This document shows positions 1 through 10,172 of a stretch of DNA of 64,000 nt, piece by piece. The translations under genes and the position numbers were made by a program. The number at the start of each line of letters is the position of its first letter. Position 1 is the stretch's first letter. The notes under the pieces are model-generated. The model ran no database searches. It was not told the origin of the DNA and saw nothing but the letters and a program-made list of their open reading frames with translations. The DNA comes from Serripes groenlandicus (Eukaryota; Mollusca; Bivalvia; Cardiida; Cardiidae), in the NCBI GenBank assembly GCA_031761405.1, contig JASEVX010000001.1, forward strand, positions 196,743,706-196,807,705. The letters are read 5' to 3'.

Positions 1-59
1 AGGTTCTTTAGCTTACCCTCTACCTTAATTGTTCAAAGTATTCAACTGCCCAATGCAAG

Positions 60-341
60 ATGGCTGTTAAAGCAACAAAAAAGAAAACATTTAATCACAA
101 ATTCAAAGCCACTCACCCAGTGTCTAATTATTTAAACATGCTCCTTTATGGGCCCTCTACCAAAATTATTCAAACATGCTCCTTTATTGGCCTTCTATCA
201 AAATTATTCCAACATGATCCTTTATTGGCCCTCTGCCAAAATTGTTCAAACAGGCTCCTTTATTTGCCCTCTTCCAGAATTATTCAAACATGCTCCTTTC
301 TTGGCCCTTTGCCAAAATAAAGGAGAACATGCTCCTTCATG
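60..341. repeat. ~38-bp tandem repeat array
   Basis: About six imperfect copies of a unit reading roughly CATGCTCCTTTATTGGCCCTC then CCAAAATTATTCAAA. The wording (CCTCTACCAAGATTGTTCAAA) also occurs in the cores of the family A elements elsewhere, so this is probably a decayed or locally amplified piece of such an element. The open frames here are by-products of the repeat and are not called as genes. Confidence 0.75.
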
Positions 342-427
342 AGCAATTTCACCTTTAGCCACAATGTTTCCAAAATTCGTCTGCTGCTATTGCGTCAAAA
401 TGCTTCTGCAGGTTGGAAAGGGTTAAT
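342..427. mobile_element. Half copy of palindromic element P
   Basis: This is the right half of the recurrent palindromic element. It has GCAATTTCACCTTTAGCCACAATG, then a GTCTGCTGC block, then the terminal GGAAAGGGTTAA. The left half is missing, so it is a truncated copy. Confidence 0.6.
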
Positions 428-1191
428 AGCCTCTACCAAAACCTTCAAATCAGTCCGCACTGCTGAACAAGATGACTGCCAGAGCTAATTTTAGCAAAGT
501 CTGCCAATGACATCTCCTAAATCCTTGGGTTAATTTTATTTTTATTCTTAAAATTCTTCCTCTAAGCTCAATGAACTTAAATTGTTCAAACCATCCTCTA
601 CACTGCAAAAGATGGTTGTTGACACAGCTTAAAAAGTAAAATCTCTAAATTACATCTCCTCTTAAACCACTGTACCAATTCCATGATAATTTCATGCAAA
701 AGTTCCTTTATTAACGTATTACCAATATGTATTAATCTGCTCCGCTCTTCTGAAGAAGATTGCTGCTAGAGTAAAACAAAATAGAAAAATCTTCACACCA
801 TAACCTATTGTATGATGTAATGATATACCTCGTGTCTGGCATACAGGACCATCATGTTTATCTTGTTTTGGAAAACTCATATTTATACCCCCAGATACAT
901 ATAGTATATGGGGGCTATATAGGAGTCATGCTTGTCGGTCCGTTGTTCTGAGTGAGGACATTTCTTGTGAACACTATTTCTCAGCAACCCTTGGTCAGAA
1001 TTCAATATAACTTCACAAGAATGATTGATACCAAGCCTAGTTGTGCATATTGTCAGCGTGTTGCACTGGAATTATTTTTAAATGAGTTTAGGCCCCTTGA
1101 ATTTCTCATACATATGTATATTGTCAGGCACCAGCAGTGATATTTTTGGAACACCAATGTTATATCATGACTCAACTTTTGTATATTACAG
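428..1191. other. Non-coding sequence with element stubs
   Basis: No exon is recognisable here. Decayed family A core wording (ACCAATTCCATGATAATTTC) is present. At 889-960 there is a stub resembling the 5' end of the ATACCCC-type elements: CCCCCAGATAC paired with GTATATGGGGG, then GGTCCGTTG. The stretch ends in a plausible branch/pyrimidine region before the acceptor at 1190-1191. Confidence 0.4.
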
Positions 1192-1353
1192 CTCCATGTA
1201 GGGCTAGCAGTAAGATCAATGCTAACAGAGATGGATGTGAAGTATGTGATCTTGCCACCTATCAACCAGATGATTTGCAAACAGACCGCATACCTTGCAT
1301 GGAAGGATTCTCCACTGACTTTACAGGCTTAACAAGGATTGAGGATTGCAAAA
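1192..1353 (+). CDS. Ephrin-receptor-like cysteine module exon (SVEP1/SCUBE-like)
   Basis: The exon is bounded by TATTACAG and GTAAAAGA, is 162 nt long and is phase 1-1. It encodes one ephrin-receptor-like (GCC2/GCC3, TNFR-like) module of about 54 residues. Cysteines fall in the family spacing: PC at the start, then CEVC, then PCMEG, and EDC at the end. GFSTDFTGLT matches the usual G-x-T-T region. The family is extracellular and disulphide-bonded and usually occurs in tandem. Only five of the expected six cysteines are present: the residue before IPC is Arg (CGC), one transition from Cys (TGC). The reading frame is open. No signal peptide is visible, so earlier exons would lie upstream of the window. 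Confidence 0.7.
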
Positions 1354-1569
1354 GTAAAAGAAGAATGTTCAAGAAACCCAATCTTTAGCCAATCAAAATA
1401 TGATTAATTGTAACAAGTTGTTGCTGGCAAATAGAAGTACCGGTAATGTCTTACAGGTTTACCACACCCCATACTATATTAAATTTATATAACTGAAACA
1501 TCATTTTATATGTGTACAGGTTAATGAGATGAAGTTCAAGAGCCATATATCTAACTTCATAATAGTTAT

Positions 1570-1913
1570 GTCTTCCCCATACATGGGGGTGACATATTGT
1601 TTTTGCATGTTCCGTCCTTCCGTCTGTCACACTTGTTTCCGCTCAATAACTGAAGAATGCTTGGGCGTAGGAACTTCATACTTGGTATGCAGGTTGGTCA
1701 TGACCAGTAGCTGACCCCTATTGATTTTGATAACAGAAGGTCAAAGGTCAAGGTCATGGTAACCTTGTGAGGTAAAAAATGGTTTCCGCTCAATAACTGA
1801 AGAACGCTTTGGCCGAGGTATTCCATACTTGGTATGCAGGTTGGCCATGCCCAGTAGAAGACCCCTATTGATTTTGGTGACAAGCACTTTTTCAAAAAAA
1901 CAATCTCTAGTTT
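1570..1913 (+). mobile_element. Family J element (GTCTTCCCC...), Helentron-like
   Basis: It begins GTCTTCCCCATACATGGGGG and has two tandem core copies containing TTTCCGCTCAATAACTGAAGAA. It ends in ACTTTTTCAAAAAAACAATCTCTAG plus a T-run. It resembles element I at 41534 in its TTCCGTCC and CTCAATAACT wording and in its 3' end. Positions 1738-1756 carry three AGGTCA half-sites, spaced 1 and 0. Confidence 0.6.
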
Positions 1914-1914
1914 T

Positions 1915-3145
1915 TAGCTCTACTGGCTGAAAGCCAGTCGAGCTTATGTCATGGCGAATTGTCCGTTGTGTGTGCGTGCGTTAACTTTTTTCTTTAAACG
2001 ACTTCTTCTCCCTAACCACTTGGCCGATTTTCAAATAATTTTGTAGAAATGTTCCTTGGGTGACCCTCTATCAGATTCCTTCAAGAAATGTTGATTGGTT
2101 GAAAAACATGGCCGCCAGGGGGCGGGGCTATTTTGTCTTATATAGCTATAATGAAAACTTAAAAAATCTTCTTCTCCGAAAGTGTTCAGCCAATTTTCAA
2201 ATAATTTTGTAGAAATGTTCATTGGGTGACCCGCTATCAGATTCCTTCCAGCCATGTTGATTGGATGAAAAACATGGCAGCCAGAGGGCGGGGCTATTTT
2301 GCCTTATATGACCATAGCGAAAACTTAAAAAATCTTCTTCTCCGAAAGTGTTGAGCAGATTTTCAAATAATTTTGTAGAAATGTTCCTTGGGTGACCCTC
2401 TATTTTGATTCCTTCAAGCCATGTTGATTGGTAAAAAAACATGGCCGCCAGAGGGCGGGGCTATATTTCTTTATATGGCTTAAAAGAAAACTTAAAAAAT
2501 CTTCTCCTCCGAAAGTGTCAGGCCAATTTTCAAATAATTTTGTAGAAATGTTCCTTGGTTAACCCTTTATTAGATTCCTTCAAGAAATGTTGATTGGTTG
2601 AACAACATGGACACCAGGGGGCGGGGCTATTTTGCCTTATATAGCTAAAGTGAAAACTTAAAAAATCTTCTTCTCCGAAAGTGTTCAGCCGATTTACAAA
2701 TAATTTTGTAGAAATGTTCATTATGTGAACCTCTAGCAAATTCCTTCAAGCCATGTTGATTGGTAAAAAAACATGTCCTTCAGAGGGCGGGGCTATTTTG
2801 CCTTATATGGCTAAAGAGAAAACTTAAAAAATCTTCTCCTCCGAAAGTGTCTGGCTGATATTCAAATAATTTTGTAGAAATGTTCCTTGGGTGACCCTCT
2901 ATCAGATTCCTTCAAGCCATGTTGATTGGTAAAAAAACATGTCCTTCAGAGGGCGGGGCTATTTTGCCTTATATGGCTAAAGAGAAAACTTAAAAAATCT
3001 TCTCCTCCGAAAGTGTCTGGCTGATATTCAAATAATTTTGTAGAAATGTTCCTTGGGTGACCCGCTATCAGATTCCTTCAGGCCATGTCGATTAGTTGTA
3101 AAATATGGCCGCAAGGGGGTGTGGCTATTTTGCCTTATAACGCTA
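1915..3145 (+). mobile_element. Family B element head with 155-bp tandem cores
   Basis: It starts AGCTCTACTGGCTGAAAGCCAG followed by TTATGTCATGGCGAATTGTCCG and a GTGCGT microsatellite, the family B head. It continues as seven to eight tandem units of about 155 bp that include ATTTTGTAGAAATGTTCC, GCCATGTTGATTGG, GGGCGGGGCTATTTTGCC and CTTCTCCGAAAGTGT. The same core fills the family A elements at 25543 and 57752, so heads and cores have been exchanged. No clear family B 3' end is seen; family A wording (AAGGTGAGCTATT) follows at about 3150. Confidence 0.75.
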
Positions 3146-3698
3146 TAGTGAAGGCTCAAGGTGAGCTATTCTGATCAATCTCTGTCTGTCATCCGTCGTC
3201 TGTCATTAACTTTTAGCTTTAAACATCATCATCTCCTTAACCACAGGACTAATTTCAACCAAACTTCACAGGAATGTTCCTTTGGTGGCCTTCTTTCAAA
3301 ATTGTTCATCTAGTGAACCTCTACCAAGATTGTTCAAAACTTGTATAGGGAAATATTTTAAAAATCGTCTTGTCTTAAAGTCTTTTGTATGTAGCTTCAT
3401 CTAGTGGAACTTTACCAAGATTGTTCAAATTATAGCCCGGGGGTCACTTTTTTTACATAGACTCATATAGGGAAAAAACTTTAAAATCTTCTTGTCTAAA
3501 AGTAGAAGGGTTTGGCCTTTGATATTTAGTATGTAGCTTCATCTATTGGACTTCTACAAATCTTGTTCAAATTATAGCCCTGGGGTAAAAAATGGCCCAC
3601 ATCTAGTTGACCTGTATAGCCCTGGGGTCAAAAATGGCCCCACCATGGGGGTAACTTGTATTACATAGACTTGTAAAGGGAAAAAGCTTTAAAATTCA
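3146..3698 (+). mobile_element. Family A relic with a different core
   Basis: It opens with CAAGGTGAGCTATTCTGATC and CCGTCGTCTGTC, as in family A heads. Three decayed units follow, each containing CTTCATCTAGTGG, CTACCAAGATTGTTCAAATT and ATAGCCCTGGGGT. The same core fills the element at 59398-60180. The 3' hairpin end is missing. Confidence 0.6.
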
Positions 3699-3972
3699 TG
3701 TTATTTCATATCTATAGTCTGTATGACGTGATAGGTTACTGTGTTATTTCATATATATAGTCTGTATGACGTGATGGGTTACTGTGTTATTTTAAATCTA
3801 TAGTCTGTATAACGTGATGGGTTACTGTGTTATTTTAAATCTATAGTCTGTATGACGTCATTGACGTGATGGGTTACTGTGTTATTTCATATCTATAGTC
3901 TGTATGACATGATGGGTTACTGTGTTATTTCAAATCTATTTTCTATATGACGTGATGGGTTACTGTGTTATT
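3699..3972. repeat. 43-bp minisatellite, six copies
   Basis: The unit reads TGTTATTTCATATCTATAG, then TCTGTATGACGTGATGGG, then TTACTG. There are six near-identical copies; one contains an internal 9-bp duplication of GACGT. The array is cut at 3972 by element D1 and resumes at 5279 for one final copy that runs into the splice acceptor of the next exon (5326-5327). Confidence 0.85.
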
Positions 3973-5278
3973 ATGCCCCCTTCGAAGAAGAGGGGTATAT
4001 TGCTTTGCACAGGAGATGAACCCTATTTATTTTAAGGTCATTGGGTTTAAGGTCGAGGTCACAGTGACCTTGAACACAAAAACCCTTTTTAAGCTTGTCT
4101 GAGTGATAACTCAACATTGCCTGGACCTATGGTCCTCAAACTTAACTTGGAGGTTGGGCCTGACCAGTAGATGAACCCCTTTTTATTTTGAGGTCATTGG
4201 GTCAACGGTCAAGGTCACAGTGACCTTGAACACAAAAACCCTTTTTAAGCTTGTCTGAGTGATAACTCAACATTGCCTGGACCTATGGTCCTCAATCTTG
4301 ACTTGAAGGTTGGGCCTGACCAGTAGATGAACCCTTTTTATTTTGAGGTCATTGGGTCAAAGGTCAAGGTCACAGTGACCTTGAACACAAAACCTTTTTT
4401 AAGCTTGTCCGAGTGATAACTCAACAATGCCTGGACCTATGGTCCTCAAAGTTGACTTGGAGTTTTGGCCTGACCAGTAGATGAACCCTTTTTATATTGA
4501 GGTCATTGGGTCAAAGGTCAAGGTCACAGTGACCTTGAACACAAAACCTTTTTTAAGCTTGTCCGAGTGATAACTCAACAATGCCTGGACCTATGGTCCT
4601 CAAAGTTGACTTGGAGTTTTGGCCTGACCAGTAGATGAACCCTATTTATTTTGAGGTCAAAGGTCAAGGTCACAGTGACCTTGAACACAAAAACCCTTTT
4701 TAAGCTTGTCCGAGTGATAACTCAATAATGCCTGGACCTATGGTCCTCAAACTTGATTTGGAGGTTGGTCCTGACCAGTAGATGAACCCTATTTATTTTG
4801 AGGTTAAAGGTCAAGGTCACAGTGACCTTGAACACAAAAACCCTTTTTAAGCTTGTCCGAGTGATAACTCAACAATGCCTGGACCTATGGTACTCAAAGT
4901 TGACTTGGACGTTGGGCCTGACCAGTAAATGAACCCTATTTATTTTGAGGTCATTGGGTCGAAGGTCAAGGTCACAGTGACCTTGAACACAAAAACCCTT
5001 TTTAAGCTTGTCCAAGTGATAACTCAACAGTGCCTAACCTGGAGGATACATAATATCTGCAAATATCAGTCATCATCACAATGGGATTAAGAACTGTACC
5101 TACTATCCTCAAACTTTGAATGAACATTGTTCATAATCTTAAAACTGACTCAAAGACATCCAATGTGAAAAGGCAAATCAACTGGCATTTCGGTCCATGC
5201 AAATTTTACTCAATTGTCCTAATATTCCTGACAACATGGTGCTCAGGGGGGGCATAATGTTTGACAAACATCTCTTGT
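3973..5278 (+). mobile_element. Family D element D1 with seven ERE-like palindromes
   Basis: It starts ATGCCCCCTTCGAAG and ends GGGGGGCATAATGTTTGACAAACATCTCTTGTT. The termini ATGCCCCC and GGGGGCAT are inverted repeats, and ATGTTT-GAC-AAACAT forms a 3' hairpin. The interior is about seven tandem units of 146-156 bp. Each unit carries an exact GGTCACAGTGACC, at 4057, 4213, 4368, 4522, 4668, 4815 and 4970. Both flanks are pieces of the 43-bp minisatellite, so the boundaries are well defined. There is no coding capacity. Confidence 0.85.
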
Positions 5279-5327
5279 TTTAAATCTATAGTCTGTATGA
5301 CGTGATGGGTTACTGTGTTATTTCCAG
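5279..5327 (+). promoter_or_regulatory. Splice acceptor region formed by a minisatellite copy
   Basis: This is the last 43-bp repeat copy. It ends TACTGTGTTATTTCCAG, giving the pyrimidine tract and AG of the exon at 5328. The upstream copies have TTATTTCATATC or TTATTTTAAATC where this copy has TTATTTCCAG. The array therefore looks like an amplification of the intron's own 3' end. Confidence 0.6.
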
Positions 5328-5491
5328 ATATCTGTAACAGTGGATTTGAGTTACAATCTGACAAACAGTCCTGTATGGAATGTCCAAAAGGCAAGTACAG
5401 ACAGAAGAATGTGGATGCAATGTGTGAATTGTGGAACTAGGCTAACCACAGAGACTATTGCTTCACCTAGTATTGACAGCTGTATTCATAA
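5328..5491 (+). pseudogene. Ephrin-receptor-like module exon, frameshifted
   Basis: Starting in phase 1 after TTTCCAG, the frame gives ICNSGF, then SCMECPKGKYRQ, then AMCE. It then shifts: CGTRLTTETIASPSIDSC continues in another frame. Sister modules have C-x-x-C at this point, whereas here one base separates the Glu and Cys codons, so a 2-bp loss is the simplest explanation. Staying in the first frame meets TAG a few codons later. The nearest donor (GTTAAC at 5492) is weak and one base out of the 1-1 register. Read as a dead copy of the module at 20614. Confidence 0.65.
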
Positions 5492-5889
5492 GTTAACTAT
5501 TCTAATCATTTAGGCAGCATAAGATGCTCTGTTTCAGAAGAAATTTACAAAAATAATTTCTCCTTTTCATGCAATATTTATATCATCTTTACATCAAGAT
5601 CAAACTAGCAATTTTCTATATGTGGAAATTATTATCTTTAAGTTCTTTAAAAACATTTAGGTACATGTAATTGATATTTTTTAGATTGTTCTGCTTTGTA
5701 AACTTATATGGAAATAATTGTGATAAATTCAAATGAATGATTTTGTTACCAAGTTCAAGATAGTGTGTGGTAAAAGGAGAAATTCTCTATTTTAACATTG
5801 ATTTCTAAAGTTGCCTGCTGCAAATGAATCATATATTTAAATAGTATTACGTCCCGATCTCCATCAAGTCCTTGTTTATTACTTATTTT
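5492..5889. other. Intronic sequence, nothing recognised
   Basis: AT-rich sequence with no recognised repeat, exon or RNA feature. Confidence 0.4.
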
Positions 5890-5902
5890 AAATTCATCTT
5901 GT

Positions 5903-6194
5903 TGATTGATTGGGGTTTAACGCCGTTTTTAACAATTTCTCAGTCATGTCACGGCGGCCAGTTCACCTACTCATGCATTTCCTGGTTTTCTCACACCAGT
6001 ACTCCACACAATAATCTTCCCAAGCAACTGGCTGCTTTTCCACATAGACTTAGCCCATTGGTGGAAGACGAATGACGCATGTCGCAATGACTTTTGTCAA
6101 ACGTCAGAAAGAAAGTTGGCCGAGCCGGGATTCGAACTCACATCCCCTGGATTGACAGCCCGGGTCGTTACCGACAGAGCTACCGGGACTCGAC
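5903..6194 (-). mobile_element. tRNA-derived SINE, family S1, full length
   Basis: Read on the minus strand it starts with a tRNA-like head: an A-box-like TAGCTCTGTCGGTAACG and a B-box-like GAGTTCGAATCCC. A body with GTCATTGCGACATGCG follows, then GACTGAGAAATTG and the tail CCCCAATCAATCAA. It is flanked by a perfect 13-bp target duplication, AAATTCATCTTGT, at 5890-5902 and 6195-6207. That identifies a complete retroposed copy. Confidence 0.85.
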
Positions 6195-6519
6195 AAATTC
6201 ATCTTGTCCTATTGCATGAAGTTTGTATGGGTTCTTTTATGTAAACCCTTTTTGAATTGCAGACACCTTTTGATGCATCTGTATCAGACGATTGTTTCAA
6301 ACATTGTGGCAAAAGAAGATATTTCCCATAATGTGCAATTTCTCCTTTTTTTCACATCTATTCTCAAAGTCATTTTATTCATTAAAAGAGATATTCTATA
6401 TTTTTGCTTTCATGTTTCGGATTTGTTGTATGTAGGGAAGAATAAATAAAGAGCTACTCCAAACCACATCCCACAAACCAATTCACTACTTATATGTTGC
6501 ATATACATCTACTCATGAA

Positions 6520-6835
6520 TAACTTAGGCCCCTTAATTGGTGAAGTAAAATGGTCATCAGGGGGCTGTGCTGTTTGCCCATATTGGCCTAGAGTGAAAAG
6601 TTTAAGAATCTACTCAATTTTGTTTGCTCAATTTTGAAGTTACTTACTAGAGATTTTCCCAAATTAACCTTCCACCAAGGTGGATGGGATGTTTCGCCTC
6701 ATTTGCCTACAGTGAAAAGTTATAAAAAATCTTCTCAAAATATTTTTGCTTCATTTGGAAATTAATAGAAGTGTTAGTTAAGCAACTCTCTATCAGATTT
6801 TTCTTTTCATGTTCATTTGTCCAAAACCATGACAA
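6520..6835. repeat. Decayed family A-type core units
   Basis: Two or three degenerate units carry GGTGAAGTAAAATGG, AGTGAAAAGTTTAAGAATC and CTCTATCAGATTTTTC, recognisably related to the 155-bp core. No termini remain. Confidence 0.5.
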
Positions 6836-6867
6836 CTATAGTGTTGGTCTTAGTTCCCCTTTTTGGA

Positions 6868-7156
6868 TTGATTGATTGATTAATTGGGGTTTAACGCCGT
6901 TTTCAAAACAATTTCAGTCATATCACGGCGGCAAGTTCACCTACTGGTTTTCTCACACCAGTACTCCACACAACACACTTTCCAAGAAACTGGCTGCTTT
7001 TCCACATGGACTGTTAGCCAATTGGTGAAAGACGAAAGAAGCTTGTCACAGTGACTTTTGTCAAATGTCTGAAAGAATGTTGGCCAAGCTGTGGTTCGAA
7101 CTCACAATCCCTGGATTGACAGCCCACGTCGCTACCAACTGAGCTACCGGGGCTTG
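6868..7156 (-). mobile_element. tRNA-derived SINE, family S1
   Basis: Same family and orientation as the copy at 5903. It has the tail TTGATTGATTAATTGGGG, GTTTAACGCCG and ATATCACGGCGG, and a degenerate tRNA-like head (GGTTCGAACTCAC; CAACTGAGCTACCGGGGC). I could not confirm a target duplication. Confidence 0.8.
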
Positions 7157-7681
7157 GCTCTTTATGGAAGTGGAGCAATACTGACCACCCTCTTGCAGAC
7201 TGAGCAATTTTTTCTTTTTCTCAATAAGTACAAGTTGTAAGGGCTTTCAAACTAGGATCATCTACCCTTCATTACAATGTATGCTAGCTGTATATGTGGA
7301 ATGTGGCGTTTTTTCTGGTTAAAAGATAATCTTTGTATTTTGATAATTGGACAGTTTCTTCATATTTAGCTCACCTGAGCAAGATATGTGCAGGGTGCGC
7401 TATTGTGATCACTCACCTCCCATTGTCATCATCATCTGTCTGTTCGTCCGACTGTCTGTCAACATTTTCCTATAAACCAATGAACCAAATTCAAGATAAT
7501 TTCACAGGCTGTTCAAAGATTTCAATTCCATGTAGAAAAGGGGAAAATGCCAAAACTTTCAAAAAGTGCAGGCCTGATATGAGAAATATTTTGCACAAAT
7601 TATTCCTTGGGTGACCTTCTACCAAGATTCCGTAAATTATTCTGATCTGTTGAAAAACATGGGCGCCATGGCGGAGCTTTT

Positions 7682-8352
7682 TTATATGCCCATTTTGAAA
7701 AAACGGATCATATTATAGTTTTACCTGCGGGGACGAGCGGGCGGGTGGGCGGCGTCCAGTATGTTGTCAGCTAAATAACTTTAGAAGCCTTTGTCTAATC
7801 ATCACCAAATTTGGTCAGAATGTGTATTGGGATAATATCTCATACATGTTCGATAACCAGCCATATGGTTTTAGTCAATCAAGAGTTATCGCTCTTTAAT
7901 TATAGAAATTACCTAAAATTGGTCTTGTCAGCTCAATAACTTTAGGAGCCTTTGTCCAATCATCACCAAATTTGGTCAGAATGTGTATTGGCGTAATATC
8001 TTATCTCTGACAAGTTCGATAATTAGCAATATTGCTCCAGTCGATAGAGCGTTATTGCCCTTTAATTATAGAAATGACCTAAAATTGGTCTTGTCAGCTA
8101 AATAACTTGTGAAGCCTTTATCCGATCATCACCAAATTTAGACAATATATTGATGGGCAGAATATCTTGGTCAGGTTTGATAACTTACAGCGTTATCTTA
8201 GTCACTACACAATAATGTCCCTCGAAATGGCCAAAACTGTACTAACAGTGTCCACTCTCTAAGTTTGGCTGACGTACAACAAATTATTACTATACTTGGT
8301 CTCAAAAAAACAGGACGGGCGTATTTTTTGACATTTTGCACTCTTAATTGTT
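7682..8352 (+). mobile_element. Element K (ATGCCCATTTTG...), related to family D
   Basis: It starts TATATGCCCATTTTG and GAAAAAACGGATC, with GGGACGAGCGGGCGGG. Three to four units of 145-170 bp contain AATAACTTTAGAAGCC and ATCATCACCAAATTTGG. It ends around AGGACGGGCGTATTTTTTG and CACTCTTAATTG. The GGGCGTAT near the end is the approximate inverse of the ATATGCCC start. Confidence 0.55.
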
Positions 8353-8757
8353 TCCTTATGTGTATATACATCAAGATTTAAAAACCTTTTTGTCCAAAAG
8401 TACTGGCCTGATTTGAAAATAATTTGGCAAAAATGTTCCTGGGTTGACCTGACCCTCTACCTTTTTTTTTTCCAAATTATTTAGATCAGTTGAAAAACAT
8501 GGCCACCAGGCAGCAGGGCTTGTTTTCCTATATGTTTATATAGTGAAAACTTTAAAAATCTTCTTGTACATCCACTCTGGCCAGATAAGAAAAAGATATT
8601 GTCGAAAGGTTCTTTGGGTGACCCTCTTCCAAGATTGTTGCAATTATTCTAATGTATTGAAAAACATGGCCAACAGGCAGCAGGGCTTGTTTTCCTATAT
8701 TTTTATATAGTGAAAACTTTAAAAATCTACTTTTCCAAAAATATAGGCCTGATTTTT

Positions 8758-9983
8758 AGCTCCAGCTTATGTCATGGCGAATTGCGTGCGTGTGTGCGTG
8801 CGTGCGTGCGTTAACTTTTTCCTTTAAACGACTTCTTCTCCCTAACCACTTGGCCAATTTGGTTGAAACTTCATGGGAAGCATCCTCTCAATGTCCTCTA
8901 CTAAATTCCTTCATTTTTTTTTGATCCATTCGAAATTCTGGTTTCCATGGCAACCGAAAGAAAAAAATAGTGAGAATTTAAAAATTCTTCTTCTCCAAAA
9001 GTGTGAGGCCAATTTCAAATAATTTTGTAGAAATGTTCCTTGGGTGACTCTTTATTAGATTCCTTCAAGAAATGTTGATTGGTTGAAAAACATGGACGCC
9101 AGGTGGGCGGGGCTATTTTGCCTTATATTGCAATAGTGAAAACTTAAAAAATCTTCTTCTCTAAAAGTGATCAGCAGATTTTCAATTTTTTTTGTAGAAA
9201 TGTTCCATGGGTGACCTTCTATCAGATTCCTTCAAGCCATGTTGATTGGTAAAAAAACATGGCCGTCACAGGGCGGGGCTATTTTGCCTATATGGCTAAA
9301 GAGAAAACTTAAAAAATCTTCTCCTCCAAAAGTGTCAGGCCGATTTTCAAATAATTTTGTAGAAATGTTCCTTGGGTGACCCTTTATTAGATTCCTTCAA
9401 GAAATGTTGATTGGTTGAAGAACATGGCCGCCAGGGGGCGGGGCTATTTTGCCTTATATAGCTATAGTGAAAACTTAAAAAATCTTCTTCTCCGAAAGTG
9501 TTCAGCCGATTTTCAAATAATTTTGTAGAAATGTTCATTGGGTGAACCTCAATCAGATTCCTTCAAGCCATGTTGATTGGTCGAAAAACATGGTAGCCAG
9601 AGGGCGGGGCTATTTTGCCTTATATGACCATAGTGAAAACTTAAAAAATCTTCTCCTCCGAAAGTGTTTGGCTGATATTCAAATAATTTTGTAGAAATGT
9701 TTCTAGGCTTACCCTCTATCAGATTCCTTCAAGCCATGTTGATTGGTTGAAAAATATGGCTGCCAGGGGGTGGGGCTATTTTGCCTTATATGGCTATAGT
9801 GAAAACTTAAAATATCCTCTCCTCCGAAAGTGTCAGGCCGATTTTCAAATAATTTTGCAGAAACATTCCTTTAAGCCATGGTGGTTGGTAAAAAAAATAG
9901 CCACCAGGGGGCAGGGCTGTTTGGAGATTTTATTTTTGCCTTATGGCCGTGGAGCGATACTGGCCCTCTTGGGCCTCTTGTTT
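8758..9983 (+). mobile_element. Family B element B2 with 155-bp cores
   Basis: The head is AGCTCCAGCTTATGTC and ATGGCGAATTGCGTGCG, with a GTGC microsatellite and CTTTAAACGACTTC. About six 155-bp cores follow, sharing GCCATGTTGATTGG and GGGCGGGGCTATTTTG. The 3' end is GGAGCGATACTGGCCCTCTTGGGCC then TCTTGTTT. It is nested in the outer element. Confidence 0.75.
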
Positions 9984-10172
9984 AAATAATTTGGCACAAA
10001 TGTTCCTTGGGAAACCCTCTACCAAGATTGTTGAAATCATTACAATCTGTTGATGAACATGACCACCAGGGGACGTTGCTTGTTTTTCTTGTTTGCATAT
10101 AGTACAAACATTGAATACTGTGATTTCTATTTAATCAGGAGAGTGATTTAGGACCATCTTGGTCTCTTGTTT

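Larger units (their letters stand above)
7369..10172 (+). mobile_element. Outer family A element containing two nested elements
   Basis: It starts AGCTCACCTGAGCAAGATATG followed by GGGTGCGCTATTGTGATCAC. It ends near AGGACCATCTTGGTCTCTTGTTT, where GACCATCTTGGTC is a hairpin. The core carries TTGAAAATAATTTGGC, ATGTTCCTTGGG and CTACCAAGATT. Elements K (7682-8352) and B2 (8758-9983) interrupt it. Around B2 the core reads GGCCTGATTT before and AAATAATTTGGC after, matching an uninterrupted unit. Confidence 0.7.

Noticed and set aside
6100..6194. Functional tRNA gene on the minus strand
   Set aside because: A- and B-box-like motifs are present, but the rest does not fold as a tRNA and the unit continues into a SINE body and tail.
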